Shown: positions 17,064 to 26,274, counted from the first letter of the stretch. The stretch: 64,000 nucleotides of DNA from Salininema proteolyticum (GCF_042685645.1 NZ_JBHUNX010000001.1:2790001-2854000), one strand, 5' to 3'. Numbers and translations are program-made. The notes: generated by a model from the letters alone, not told the origin.

Positions 17064-17282
17064 GTGGACTTCCGCTATACCTTCCAGGACGAGACGATAG
17101 ACGTGCACGACACGCGAACCGACCAGCACGTCATGACGCTCTCGCGCGTGAGCATGGGTCGCACCGAGTACCGCGGGTGGCTGGCCGAGAGCACGGCCGC
17201 CTCGCAGATCTACTGGTTGTCCGTCATCCTCGGGCAGCTACCCACCGACTGGTTCCACCGCATGGAGGAACCGACCGCCTGA
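17064..17282 (+). CDS. Small orphan protein, 72 residues
   Basis: A 72-residue soluble protein starting at a GTG with AAGGGGA nine bases upstream. It begins with a short beta-rich part (MDFRYTFQDETIDVHDTRT) and ends with an aromatic helix (SQIYWLSVILGQLPTDWFHRM). No family is recognised. It stands between the pseudokinase operon, which is divergent from it, and a hairpin terminator. The good ribosome site and GC-rich third positions argue that it is real. No function can be offered. Confidence 0.6.
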   Translation: MDFRYTFQDETIDVHDTRTDQHVMTLSRVSMGRTEYRGWLAESTAASQIYWLSVILGQLPTDWFHRMEEPTA

Positions 17283-17289
17283 CGGCGAC

Positions 17290-17325
17290 GCCGGACCGGC
17301 CCCGCCGACACGGGCCCGGTCCGGC
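17290..17325. terminator. Bidirectional hairpin terminator
   Basis: A 10-bp outer stem (17290-17299 with 17316-17325) plus an inner CCCG/CGGG stem, between the small orphan and the convergent phosphatase gene. Confidence 0.65.
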
Positions 17326-17366
17326 ACGTCCCCCGCCGAACCCGACACCGCGCCGCCGGCCCCGCC

Positions 17367-18608
17367 TCACTGGGAGTCCTCTTCCTCGTCGTTCCCGTAC
17401 CCGATGGTCAGGCTGGACATGTCGTCGGCGATGACGAACCCGTGCGAGTAGAACTGGTCGCGCAGGAACCAGATCAGCGGCTCCGGCTCCCGCACCAGCC
17501 CCCGCGCCAGATACTCGTTCATGAGCCCCACCATCGGGTAGACCTCCCCGCCGTGGTTGCGCGCCTCGGACATCCCGTCGCTGTAGAAGTGGACCATGTC
17601 CCCGCGCCGGAAGGGCAGCCGCAGCGCCCTCCCGCAGAAGCTCTCCCCGTGCTCCACGCCCAACGGGGGCAGCGGCCGGACCTCCACCAGGTCCGCCTCC
17701 CGCCCGACGAACACCGGCGGCGGATGGCCGCAGTTGACCAGCGTCACCGACTCGGCGTCGGGATCGAACTCGGCGACGACCGCCGTCGCGAAGTACTCCT
17801 CGAAGGGCTCCACGGAGCCGTTGAAGACCGACAGGCGCTCGTGCAGGCGCCGGGCGACCTCGGTGACGTCGGACTCCTCCATGGCGCGCTCGCGGAAGGC
17901 CCCCATGAGGATGTTCGTCAGCTGGATGGTCGCCAGGTCGTGTCCCTTGACGTCCCCGAGGATGAGCCGGATGCCGCGCCCGTAGGGCTCGACGGCAAAG
18001 AAGTCGCCGCCCACCAGGTTCGCGTAGCCCTCGGGCGTGCGCAGGACCGAGGCGATCGCGAAGGGGCCCACCCGGTCGGGCGCCTCGGGGACGATGGCCT
18101 CCTGGGTCTTCTCCGCGACGGCCGTGATGCTCTCGTAGCGGCGCCGCACGCGCCCGCGCAGCCAGGTGATGCCGGTGGCGAGGAGGAACAGCCCTCCGAG
18201 GCTCGCCACCCGCGCCCAGAAGGTCCCGCCGTACTCGCAGTCGGAGACGGGGCAGTCCTCCCCCGCCACGTAGACGGCCAGGACGGCGGCCGAGACCGCG
18301 AGCGTCACGATCGGCCCGTTGACCAGCGCCATCAGCAGCGGGGCCGCCAACATGTAGTAGCGCACCTCGACCTCGGGGGCGAAGAGGAGGTTGACGGTCA
18401 CGACGAGCGCCATGATCGCCAGCGGCAGGATCCGCAGTCCGATCAGGGGCCCGGCGCCGTGGCTGAGGTTCGTCCAGACGTCGTCGCCGTCCTCGTAGCG
18501 GCGCGGCGTGCTCGTGTAGGGCGCGCCCGCATGGCCCTGGCGGGTGGTGGGGAACCGCCAGGTGTCCTGCCGACGGTGCCGTCCGGTCCGCCTCGGGTCG
18601 GGTCGCAT
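17367..18608 (-). CDS. Membrane-bound PP2C/SpoIIE (RsbU-type) serine phosphatase
   Basis: A 413-residue protein with about 50 basic, polar residues, then membrane helices near 55-75, 84-115 and 133-152, and a cytoplasmic PP2C-SpoIIE domain from about 185. Family metal motifs are in order: VGGDFF (199-204), LGDVKGHD (217-224), VNCGHPPP, YSDGMSEARN and DDMSSLTI. Such phosphatases dephosphorylate anti-anti-sigma factors and so switch on alternative sigma factors. There is no sensor domain besides the membrane part and no anti-sigma gene nearby. The ATG has TAGAAT exactly six bases upstream and no Shine-Dalgarno site, so a leaderless message is likely. Confidence 0.92.
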   Translation of the reverse strand: MRPDPRRTGRHRRQDTWRFPTTRQGHAGAPYTSTPRRYEDGDDVWTNLSHGAGPLIGLRILPLAIMALVVTVNLLFAPEVEVRYYMLAAPLLMALVNGPIVTLAVSAAVLAVYVAGEDCPVSDCEYGGTFWARVASLGGLFLLATGITWLRGRVRRRYESITAVAEKTQEAIVPEAPDRVGPFAIASVLRTPEGYANLVGGDFFAVEPYGRGIRLILGDVKGHDLATIQLTNILMGAFRERAMEESDVTEVARRLHERLSVFNGSVEPFEEYFATAVVAEFDPDAESVTLVNCGHPPPVFVGREADLVEVRPLPPLGVEHGESFCGRALRLPFRRGDMVHFYSDGMSEARNHGGEVYPMVGLMNEYLARGLVREPEPLIWFLRDQFYSHGFVIADDMSSLTIGYGNDEEEDSQ

Positions 18609-18614
18609 GTCGTG

Positions 18615-18620
18615 ATTCTA
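18615..18620 (-). promoter_or_regulatory. -10 element of the phosphatase gene
   Basis: TAGAAT on the minus strand, six bases before the ATG at 18608; no clear -35. Confidence 0.5.
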
Positions 18621-18698
18621 GAGATCACCGGACCCGCGGAGGGGCCGAATGGGCCAGTATTCGTCCAGATAGGGCCCTCTCCGCCGCTCTCCGGCCCG

Positions 18699-19283
18699 TC
18701 AGGAACCCATGTCGGTGACCCGGGCCGTCCAGGCTTCGGAGAGGACGGACATGACGATCGCGTCGACCCACTCGCCCTCCCACCGGAGGGCCTGGCGCAG
18801 GACGCCCTCGCGGACGAAACCGACCTTCTCGTAGACGTGGATCGCGCGGGGGTTGAAGGCGTAGACCTCCAGGCCGATCCGGTTGAGGCCGATCGTGCGG
18901 AAGCCGTAGTCGACGGTGAGGGCCGTCGCCTCGGTTCCGAGCCCGCGGCCGCGCCCCTTCGCGCCGATGAAGGTCCGGAACGAGGCGCTGCGGTTGTCCT
19001 CGTCCCAGCCGTTGAGGACGGTCTCGCCGACGGCGCGGCCGGTCTCGTTGTCGACGATGGCGAAGTCGGCGCGGTCGTCCTGGTCGGCGCGGGAGCCGTA
19101 CCATTTCTCGAGCTGGCCCGTGGTGAAGGTGGCGTGCGTGCCGGTCAGGCGGTCGACTTCGGGGTCGGAGACGGCCTCGGCCAGGTCGGGGAGGTGGTCG
19201 AGCGTCGCCGGCTCGAGGGTCGTCAGCGCGCCCTTCAGGGTCGGTTTGGGCAGGAACGGGGAGGTCCGGGAGTTGTCGTTCAT
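18699..19283 (-). CDS. GNAT acetyltransferase, RimJ/RimL type
   Basis: A 194-residue N-acetyltransferase. The acetyl-CoA pyrophosphate loop is GAKGRGRGLGTEA near residues 107-119 (Q/RxxGxG/A), followed by NRIGLEVYAFNPRAIHVYEKVGFVREG, the usual beta5-alpha4 region with the asparagine and tyrosine of RimJ/RimL-like enzymes. Members acetylate ribosomal protein N-termini, amino acids or antibiotics; the acceptor here is unknown. The ATG at 19283 is preceded by TAGGCT at six bases and no ribosome site. It lies 90 bases upstream of the phosphatase gene, which has its own promoter signal. Confidence 0.92.
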   Translation of the reverse strand: MNDNSRTSPFLPKPTLKGALTTLEPATLDHLPDLAEAVSDPEVDRLTGTHATFTTGQLEKWYGSRADQDDRADFAIVDNETGRAVGETVLNGWDEDNRSASFRTFIGAKGRGRGLGTEATALTVDYGFRTIGLNRIGLEVYAFNPRAIHVYEKVGFVREGVLRQALRWEGEWVDAIVMSVLSEAWTARVTDMGS

Positions 19284-19289
19284 GGCGTC

Positions 19290-19295
19290 AGCCTA
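19290..19295 (-). promoter_or_regulatory. -10 element of the GNAT gene
   Basis: TAGGCT on the minus strand, six bases before the ATG at 19283. Confidence 0.4.
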
Positions 19296-19396
19296 ATCGA
19301 GTCCGCCCCGGACCGCCTCCGGTTTTCCGGCCGGCCTCAGTTCCGCGCACAGCGGGTGATGGGAGAGAGGCGCGGTCCGGGTGCCGTTGCGCGGCC

Positions 19397-20131
19397 TCAG
19401 GCCCGTACGTAGCGGGCGATGAGGTTGCCGCCCGCTTCGAGCGCGTGCGCCAAGGTCATCTCCTGGGTCTTCTCCAGCCCCTCCGGTCCGCCCGCGATCC
19501 TCGTCGGCCCCGAGCCGACCAGCAGCGGCGAGTAGGTGACGTCCAGTTCGTCCACCAGGCCGGCCCTCAGCAGCTCGCCGAAGACGTGCGGGCCGCCTTC
19601 GGAGAGCACCTGCAGGTGGCCGAGTTCGTGCAGGCCCTCCACGGCCGCGGGATAGTCGATGGATCCCTCGCCGACGGCGATGACGTCGACGACGTTCCGC
19701 AGGGCGGCGATCCTCTCGGCGGGGGCGTCGGCGGCGCAGACGAGGACGGGCTTGCGCGGGGCGTCCCGGATGAGGCTCGAGTGGGGGTCCAGGCGCGCGG
19801 AGTTGGAGGCGACGGCCATGACGGGGAACTCCGGAAGCCCCTGGTCGAGCCGCCACTGGCGCCGCTCGGGGCTGAGCAGGAGCGCCCCGTAGGCCTCGGC
19901 CTCCACCGTTCCCATCCCGGTCAGCAGCACGTCGCAGCGGGCGCGCAGCATCTTGAACACGCGCTTGTCCTCGTGGCCGGACAGGCCCCCGCTGAGCCCG
20001 TCGACCGTGGCCGCCCCGTCCGCCGATGACACGAAGTTCACTCGCAGCCAAGGGTTGCGAGGCGGGGCGTAGGCCGCGAAGAGGGCCTCCTCGTCGAGGT
20101 CGGACAGGCGTTTCAGCATGGGTTCGTTCAC
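19397..20131 (-). CDS. RibD C-terminal-like (pyrimidine/dihydrofolate reductase family) protein
   Basis: A 244-residue NADPH-dependent reductase of the RibD_C/DHFR fold. Marks are RVNFVSSADGAATVDGLSGGLS near residues 30-51, the cofactor segment CDVLLTGMGTVEAEAYG near 66-82, and LSEGGPHVFGELLRAGLVDE near 177-196, the GGxxL(F) signature of the family. True RibD reductases act on the riboflavin-pathway pyrimidine, but stand-alone actinobacterial copies have no proven role and the riboflavin genes are not here. The start is a GTG with TAAGCT six bases upstream; an ATG 12 bases further in is an alternative. Confidence 0.88.
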   Translation of the reverse strand: MNEPMLKRLSDLDEEALFAAYAPPRNPWLRVNFVSSADGAATVDGLSGGLSGHEDKRVFKMLRARCDVLLTGMGTVEAEAYGALLLSPERRQWRLDQGLPEFPVMAVASNSARLDPHSSLIRDAPRKPVLVCAADAPAERIAALRNVVDVIAVGEGSIDYPAAVEGLHELGHLQVLSEGGPHVFGELLRAGLVDELDVTYSPLLVGSGPTRIAGGPEGLEKTQEMTLAHALEAGGNLIARYVRA

Positions 20132-20137
20132 GGGATC

Positions 20138-20143
20138 AGCTTA
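20138..20143 (-). promoter_or_regulatory. -10 element of the RibD-like gene
   Basis: TAAGCT on the minus strand, six bases before the GTG at 20131. Confidence 0.4.
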
Positions 20144-20160
20144 ACCCGGGCCACCGGACC

Positions 20161-20820
20161 CTAGGCCCGTTCGGCGACAGCCTCGGTTACCGGCGTCTCT
20201 CCGCCGACGACCTCGAAGGTCTGGCCGATGGTCCCGGGCGTGTCCAGAACCGCCAGAACGACTCCGGCCACGTCGGCGCGCGTGACGCTGTCGCGCCCGG
20301 TCCGGTCGGAGATCCTCACTCGACCGGTCGCGGGGTCGTCGGTGAGCCTGCCGGGCCGGACGATCGTCGTCTTGAGGCCGGGCCGGGGCCGGACGTCCTC
20401 CTCGGCCTCCATCTTGGCGTCCATATAGGGGCCGTAGACCGGGTCGGCCAGTTGTTCGGCGGTGTAGGCGTACTTGCCCAGAACCGACACGAGCACGTAC
20501 CGCTCGACGCCCGCGCGCTCGGCGGCGTCGGCCAGCAGGATCGCCGCGTCGCGGTCCACGGTGAACTTTCGCTCCACGCCGCTGCCCGGCCCCGCGCCGG
20601 CGGCGAACACGACCGCGTCCGCCCCCTCCAGGTCGGAGGCGAGCGCGGCGGGGGTCGTGTCCTCCAGGTCCTTCACGATCGTCTCGGCGCCCCGCTCCGC
20701 GAGGTCGGCGGCGTGGTCGGGGTTGCGGACGATGCCCGCCACCGAGTCTCCCCTGGCGGAGAGGAGCCCTTCGAGTTCCCGCGCGATCTTTCCGTGCCCT
20801 CCGGCGATGACAACGCGCAT
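20161..20820 (-). CDS. NAD(P)-binding atypical short-chain dehydrogenase (SDR_a5-like)
   Basis: A 219-residue Rossmann protein. The nucleotide-binding turn is MRVVIAGGHGKIARELEG at the N-terminus and an ADAVVFAAGAGPGSG strand follows near residue 70. The family's VERYVLVSVLGKYA replaces the classical YxxxK site, so it belongs to the extended NmrA/YwnB-like group, often redox sensors or epimerase-like proteins rather than alcohol dehydrogenases. A strong AAGGAGG lies about seven bases before the ATG. It is downstream of the large surface protein gene's end, 56 bases away, and may be expressed alone. Confidence 0.9.
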   Translation of the reverse strand: MRVVIAGGHGKIARELEGLLSARGDSVAGIVRNPDHAADLAERGAETIVKDLEDTTPAALASDLEGADAVVFAAGAGPGSGVERKFTVDRDAAILLADAAERAGVERYVLVSVLGKYAYTAEQLADPVYGPYMDAKMEAEEDVRPRPGLKTTIVRPGRLTDDPATGRVRISDRTGRDSVTRADVAGVVLAVLDTPGTIGQTFEVVGGETPVTEAVAERA

Positions 20821-20876
20821 GCGCCTGCCTCCTTCATTGTTTTAGGTTGCGGGACAATGATAGTCCTCGCGCGGCG

Positions 20877-23800
20877 TCAGTCCGTCCTCCGTTTCGCCGC
20901 GAGCCGTGCGGCGCCGAGCAGGACGGCCCCGAGCGCGAGCGACAGCAGGGCCGCGCCCAGGACTCCGGCGAGGTCCGTGCCGGACACCGGGAGCGGGCCG
21001 GGTTCGGGCGTGTCCGTGGGCTCCGGCGAGGGAGGCTCGGTGGGGTCCACCGGTTCGGTCGGCGAGGGAGAGGGCGACGGGGGCGGTGTCACCGCCAGGT
21101 CGATCGTGTCGCTGTTGTTCGACTCGTCGGGGTCCTGCGAATGCGTGGTTCCGGTGGCCGTGTTGAGGATGTCGGAACCGTCGCCGGTGTAGTTCTCGTC
21201 CAGCCGCACGGTGAGGACGTACTCCCTGCTCTCTCCCTCGTCGAGCGAGGCGATCTCCGGGCACATGACCGCCCGTCCGTCAGCGGTGCAGCCCGAGGCC
21301 GAGGAGACGAACTCCACGACGTCCGGCAGTTCGTCGGTCACCTCCACCGACATCGCCGACGAGGGGCCGTTGTTCACCACGGTGACGACGTACTCGAACT
21401 CGTCGCCGGGGCGGACCGGTTGTGGCCTCGCCCGCTTGGACACCGCGAGGTCGGCGTTGGACGCCACCTCGACCACGGTGTCCGACTCGTTGTTCGCGGG
21501 GTCCGGGTCGTCCTCCGCGGCGGTGACCGCGGACGTGTTCCGGAGGGCGACTCCGTCGGGGACGGTCCCGTGGACGTTCACCGTCAGGGTCACCGTCTTG
21601 GTCTCTCCGACGGCGAGGTCGCCGATGTCGCAGCGCACCACCCGTTCCGCCGTGGCCGTGCAGTCGGCGTCCGAGCCGGCGAGTTCGGTGTTCTCCGGCA
21701 GCGCGTCGATGATCGTGACGTCGGTGGCGGTGGACGGTCCGTGGTTCACGACCGTCAGCGTGTACTCGACGTTCTCGCCCGCCACGGCGGTGGCCGGTCC
21801 CGTCTTCTCGATCGCGACGTCCGCGCGCGGCTCGTCGATGGACGGACCGGTGGCGGTGTCGGTGTCGTTCGATTCGTCGGGGTCGTCGGTGGAGGACGAC
21901 GCGGTGGCCGTGTTGACGAGGTCCGTGCCGTCGCCCCGGTAGGCGGGGTCGAGGCGGACGGTGATCTCGTATCGGGCCTCGGATCCCGGTTCGAGGACCG
22001 CCTCCGGCCCGCACGTGACGGTCTGTCCGGAAGCCGTGCAGTCTGGCGAGGACACGAACTCGGCTCGGTCGGGCAGTGTGTCCACGGCTGTCGTGTCGAC
22101 AGCCGCCGAGGGCCCGTGGTTCGTCACCTTCAGCGTGTAGGTGAAGGTCTCTCCCGGTGCGGCCGACGCCTCCCGGATCTCCTTGGACATCTCCAGGTCC
22201 GCCTCGGGCTCCAGGACGTCGGGGCCGGTCGCGTCGTCGGTGTTGTTCGACTCGTCCGGGTCGTCGTTGTCCGAGGAGACGACGACCGTGTTGACGAGGT
22301 CCGAGCCGTCGCCGGTGTACTGGTCGTCCAGGCGGACGGTGATGCCGATGCGCTTGGCTCCCACGGGGAAGTCGCCGAGGTCGCAGGTGACGGTCTGTCC
22401 GGAGGCCGTGCACGACGGGTCGGTGGCGGACACGAAGGACACCGCGTCGGGCAGCGTGTCCACCAGGGTGAACCCGGTGGTGGACGACGGGCCGTCGTTG
22501 GCGACGAAGAGGTGGTAGGTGAACTCGGTGCCGGGGCGGACTTCTCGCCGGTCTCCGATCCGCTTGCGCACCGACACGTCCGAGACCGGGTCGGCGATCG
22601 TCGGCGTGACGGCCGTCGAGGTGTTGTTCGACTCGTCCGGGTCGTCGGTCGTGGACGAGACGGTGGCCGTGTTGGGCAGGTCCGAACCGTCGCCCGTGTA
22701 GTCGGGGGACAGGAGCACGGTGACGGTGAAGGTGTGCGAGTCCCCCGCCGCGAGCGCCCCGGAGGAGCAGGTGACCTCGCGGCCGCCCGGTCCGGCGGAG
22801 CATTCGCCGTCGACGGAGCCCCGGTAGACGACGCCCTCCGGCAGGGTGTCGGTGACGGTCGCGTCGGCGGCGTCCGAGGGCCCGTCGTTGACGACGGTGA
22901 AGGTGTACGTGAAGGCCGTGCCCGGGACGACCGGCTCGTCCGGGCTGACCGCCTTGGTGATCGCCAGGTCCGCTTCGGGGTCTTCCACGGTGACGTCGCC
23001 GGTCACGGTGGCCGTGTTGTTCGACTCGTCCGGGTCGGCGGTGTCGGCCGAGACCGTGACCGCGTTGGTCAGGTCCGAGCCGTCGCCGGTGTAGGAGCTT
23101 TTGAGCCGCACGGTGATCGTCGCTTCCACAGTCTCACCGGGTTCGAGGACCTTGCCGCCGGTCGGAGGCGGCTTGCAGGTGATGACCTGTCCCGAGACGC
23201 GGCAGTAGTCGGGGTGGTCGACGATCTCCAGGTCGTCGTCCACGGTGTCGACGGCCTGGGGGTTGATCGCCGTGGACGGGCCGTTGTTCACGGCGGTCAC
23301 CTTGTAGGTGTAGGTCTCGCCGGGGCTGATGACGGGATCCCCTTCGACCTCCTTCGTGACGGCCAGGTCGGCCGTGGCGGGGCCGACGACGGGGCCGGCG
23401 ATCTCCACGTCGTTGTTGGAGAGGTCGGGGTCGTCGGTCGCCGCTTCCGCGTGCGCCCTGTTGGCCAGGTCGGAGCCGTCGCCGACGTATCCGGAGTCCA
23501 GACGCACCGTGATGGTGTAGGTGCGGGTCTCGCCCGGTGCCAGGGTGTCGATCGGCCCGCAGGTGACGGTGCCGCCGGACTCGGTGCAGCCGTCGCCGGA
23601 CTGGAAGGCCGTCTCCGCGGGCAGGGTGTCGGTGACGGTGACCCCCTCGGCGTCGGAGGGGCCGTTGTTGGTGACGGTGACCCGGTAGTCGAAGGTGTCT
23701 CCCGGGCTGACCGGTGTGGAGGGTCCGGTCTTGGCGATCGCCACGTCGGCTTCCGGGGAGCCGACGTCGAGGTCGGTGCCGTCGCTGTTGTTGGACTCGT

Positions 23801-26156
23801 CGGGGTCGTCGGTCGTCGAGGTGACGGCCGCGTTGTTGACCAGGTCGGAGCCGTCGCCGGTGTAGGCGGGGTCGACCTGGGCGCGATAGCGCAGCAGGAC
23901 CGAGTCACCTGGTTCGAGAGTGTCCGCGGAGTCGCAGGTGACCGTCCGGCCGGAGGCGGCGCAGCCGGAGATGGAGGATACGAAGGCGACTCCGTCGGGC
24001 AGTTGGTCGGTGACGGTGTAACCCTGTGCGGCAGAGGGCCCGTTGTTGGTCACCCTGATCTGGTAGGTCACCGTGCCGCCCGGGGTCAGCGGGCTTGTGT
24101 ACAGAGCCGCCTTGTCCAAGGCCAGGTCGGCCTCCGGATCGCCCACGGACGGGGAGTCGGTGTCGGTGTTGTTCGACTCGTCGGGGTCGTCGGTCGAGCC
24201 GGCGACCGTCCCGGTGTTCACGATGTCGCTGCCGTCGCCGGTGTAGGCGGGGTCCAGTTTCACCGTGATGGTGAAGGAGGCGCTGCCGCCCGGTTCGAGC
24301 GTGGCCAGGGCGGGACAGGTGACGTCCTGTCCGGCGGCGGTGCACCCGTCGCCGGAGGACACGAAGGACAGCTGTTCCGGCAGGGTGTCGGTGACCGCCA
24401 CGTCCGTCGCGGTCGACGGTCCGCCATTGGCGACGGCGAGGACGTACTCGAACGTCTCGCCCGGGGCGACCGGGTCGGTCGACGCGGGCCGCTTGTCGAT
24501 GGAGAGGTCCGCCGAGGGTGCCTCGACGATGAACTCGAGGCGGTCGGCGTTGTTCGACTCGTCGGGGTCGTCCGAAGCGACCACGTCCCCGTCCTCGCCG
24601 CGCGTGCCCGCGCCTAGGCCCGGGTCGGCCGTGGCCGTCCACGTCAGCTCGACGCTGCCGCCCTCGGGCAGCAGGGCGGCCGGGATGACGCATTGGAGGG
24701 AACCGTCGTCCTGCAACGCGCAGCCGTCGGGCGGGTCGGAGTACGTGATGCCGTTGGGCGCGGGGAGAGTGACAGTCGCGACTCCGGCCAGGTCCGACGG
24801 GCCGTTGTTGGTCACGGTAGCGGTCACCCGTATCGACTCGCCGGGGGTGATCTCCTCGGTGAAGCCGGTGAGGGCGATGTCGTTGGCGACCGGGACGTCC
24901 GTGTCGGCGGAGTCCTCCGCCGTCGCTCCGTCGCGGTCGGTGGCCTTGGCGGTGTTGGTGATCGTCGTGCCGCCCGCGTCATCGGCCACCGTTCCAGTGA
25001 TGGTGAAGGTGACGCTCGAACCGGCGGGAAGGTCGACGGCGGTGGCTATGTCGTTGCCGCTCCCCGACGGTTCGGAGCAGGCGGCCCCGCCCGTCTCCTC
25101 TCCGCAGGTCCAGGTGACGCCGCTCAGCGACGCGGGGACGGTGTCGGTGAAGGACACTCCCGGCGCGTCGCCGGCGCCGTCGTTGGAAACGGTGACCGTG
25201 TACGTCAGGTCGGCGCCCGGCTCTACCGTCGCCGGGGCCCGTTTGTCCACCGCGATGACCGGCGGTTCTTCGTCGCTGATGTACAGGGTGTTGACCGCGA
25301 CGTCGTTGTCGGGATTCGTGTCGGCGGAGTCGCCGCCGACGGAGACCTCGGCGCGGACGGGGAACTCGTCGCCCGGCTGGGCGTTGTCGGGGACGGTTCC
25401 CGTCACTGTGAACTCGGCGGTGTCGCCCGCGGCGAGCGAGCCGGGCGATCCGGTGCACGAGTACAGCTCCTGATCGCAGGTCCAGCCGGCGGGAGGGGTG
25501 ATGGCGGTGATCGTGTACCCCTCGGGCGGGAAGAAGTTGACCTGAGGGACGCCCGCCGCGTCCGGCCCGTTGTTGACGACCTTGAAGGGGAGGTCGACGG
25601 TGGCGCCGGCCGTCGTGGGCGTGCGGTAGGAGTGCTGGTCGTCCGTGGTCACCACGGCCAGGTCGGCCACCTTGTCGGTGACGACGACGTCGGCGCAAGA
25701 GTAATTGTTGGGGTTGTAGGTGTCCTGCTGGTGCGAGTCGATCGCGTTGCCGCAGATCTGGCCCGACTGGCCGCTGGAGCCGGAGAGCGTGCCGGTGACG
25801 ATGACGTATCCGGTTCCGTCAGCCGGCCAAGAGTACCCCGGCGGCGTGTCGCACTGGATGAAATAGAGCTGAACGCTGCAGGTGAACGCCTCTCCCGTCA
25901 TCCCCACCAGCTCGACGCTCTGAAACGTGATCGGGCCCTGGGCGGTGATCGACAAGGTCGGTTCGAGGAACCCGTCGGGCCCCAGGTTGTGCATGCCGAC
26001 CTTCGCCCGGACCGTCTGTCCCGGCGCCCCGGAGATCGGCTGGGAGGTCACCTCCATGTCCGCGCTCCCGGCCTGCGCCTGCGCGGGCATGGCCGGCAGC
26101 AGCGCCGCCATCAGGAGCAACACCAGGGCTATGACAGAGCGTTGTGTTGTGCGCAC
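20877..26156 (-). CDS. Giant sortase-anchored surface protein with about 13 DUF11-type repeats
   Basis: A 1759-residue wall protein. It has a signal peptide (hydrophobic residues 8-22, cleavage after about AQA at 26-28) and about 13 tandem immunoglobulin-like DUF11 domains of 115-130 residues. Most domains share VTNNGPS, DTLP, FVSS, YTGDGSDLVNTA and DDPDESNN; the first four are more divergent. A Pro/Ser/Thr/Glu-rich wall spacer follows, then LPVSG at 1722-1726, a hydrophobic segment and the tail KRRTD. DUF11 domains often carry internal isopeptide-like or calcium-binding folds in adhesins. The protein is strongly acidic. It starts with GTG, six bases after TTTAAT. No sortase gene is in the window. 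Confidence 0.9.
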   Translation of the reverse strand: MRTTQRSVIALVLLLMAALLPAMPAQAQAGSADMEVTSQPISGAPGQTVRAKVGMHNLGPDGFLEPTLSITAQGPITFQSVELVGMTGEAFTCSVQLYFIQCDTPPGYSWPADGTGYVIVTGTLSGSSGQSGQICGNAIDSHQQDTYNPNNYSCADVVVTDKVADLAVVTTDDQHSYRTPTTAGATVDLPFKVVNNGPDAAGVPQVNFFPPEGYTITAITPPAGWTCDQELYSCTGSPGSLAAGDTAEFTVTGTVPDNAQPGDEFPVRAEVSVGGDSADTNPDNDVAVNTLYISDEEPPVIAVDKRAPATVEPGADLTYTVTVSNDGAGDAPGVSFTDTVPASLSGVTWTCGEETGGAACSEPSGSGNDIATAVDLPAGSSVTFTITGTVADDAGGTTITNTAKATDRDGATAEDSADTDVPVANDIALTGFTEEITPGESIRVTATVTNNGPSDLAGVATVTLPAPNGITYSDPPDGCALQDDGSLQCVIPAALLPEGGSVELTWTATADPGLGAGTRGEDGDVVASDDPDESNNADRLEFIVEAPSADLSIDKRPASTDPVAPGETFEYVLAVANGGPSTATDVAVTDTLPEQLSFVSSGDGCTAAGQDVTCPALATLEPGGSASFTITVKLDPAYTGDGSDIVNTGTVAGSTDDPDESNNTDTDSPSVGDPEADLALDKAALYTSPLTPGGTVTYQIRVTNNGPSAAQGYTVTDQLPDGVAFVSSISGCAASGRTVTCDSADTLEPGDSVLLRYRAQVDPAYTGDGSDLVNNAAVTSTTDDPDESNNSDGTDLDVGSPEADVAIAKTGPSTPVSPGDTFDYRVTVTNNGPSDAEGVTVTDTLPAETAFQSGDGCTESGGTVTCGPIDTLAPGETRTYTITVRLDSGYVGDGSDLANRAHAEAATDDPDLSNNDVEIAGPVVGPATADLAVTKEVEGDPVISPGETYTYKVTAVNNGPSTAINPQAVDTVDDDLEIVDHPDYCRVSGQVITCKPPPTGGKVLEPGETVEATITVRLKSSYTGDGSDLTNAVTVSADTADPDESNNTATVTGDVTVEDPEADLAITKAVSPDEPVVPGTAFTYTFTVVNDGPSDAADATVTDTLPEGVVYRGSVDGECSAGPGGREVTCSSGALAAGDSHTFTVTVLLSPDYTGDGSDLPNTATVSSTTDDPDESNNTSTAVTPTIADPVSDVSVRKRIGDRREVRPGTEFTYHLFVANDGPSSTTGFTLVDTLPDAVSFVSATDPSCTASGQTVTCDLGDFPVGAKRIGITVRLDDQYTGDGSDLVNTVVVSSDNDDPDESNNTDDATGPDVLEPEADLEMSKEIREASAAPGETFTYTLKVTNHGPSAAVDTTAVDTLPDRAEFVSSPDCTASGQTVTCGPEAVLEPGSEARYEITVRLDPAYRGDGTDLVNTATASSSTDDPDESNDTDTATGPSIDEPRADVAIEKTGPATAVAGENVEYTLTVVNHGPSTATDVTIIDALPENTELAGSDADCTATAERVVRCDIGDLAVGETKTVTLTVNVHGTVPDGVALRNTSAVTAAEDDPDPANNESDTVVEVASNADLAVSKRARPQPVRPGDEFEYVVTVVNNGPSSAMSVEVTDELPDVVEFVSSASGCTADGRAVMCPEIASLDEGESREYVLTVRLDENYTGDGSDILNTATGTTHSQDPDESNNSDTIDLAVTPPPSPSPSPTEPVDPTEPPSPEPTDTPEPGPLPVSGTDLAGVLGAALLSLALGAVLLGAARLAAKRRTD

Positions 26157-26162
26157 TCCGAC

Positions 26163-26168
26163 ATTAAA
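26163..26168 (-). promoter_or_regulatory. -10 element of the surface-protein gene
   Basis: TTTAAT on the minus strand, six bases before the GTG at 26156, one mismatch from TATAAT. Confidence 0.4.
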
Positions 26169-26228
26169 ACACCGATAGCGCCCTTACCCTCGCCGAACGG
26201 ACAAGACGCCCGTGACGCGGACATGAGA

Positions 26229-26256
26229 AAGGGCACCGGACCATTCCGGCGCCCTT
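26229..26256. terminator. Hairpin terminator downstream of pspA
   Basis: A 12-bp stem with one mismatch (26229-26240 with 26245-26256) and a four-base loop, just after the pspA stop codon on its transcript. Confidence 0.7.
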
Positions 26257-26274
26257 CCCGCTGAAGTCGGCGTG

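Noticed and set aside
21000..24600. Repeated DNA that might look like a CRISPR or minisatellite
   Set aside because: The period is about 375 bases and corresponds to protein domains; copies differ at many positions and there are no short identical repeats with spacers.
20847..24617. A very long open frame on the plus strand opposite the surface-protein gene
   Set aside because: It is a mirror of the repetitive, GC-rich sense gene: composition is Arg/Gly/Val-rich and it follows the repeat period. No ribosome site or family motif supports it.
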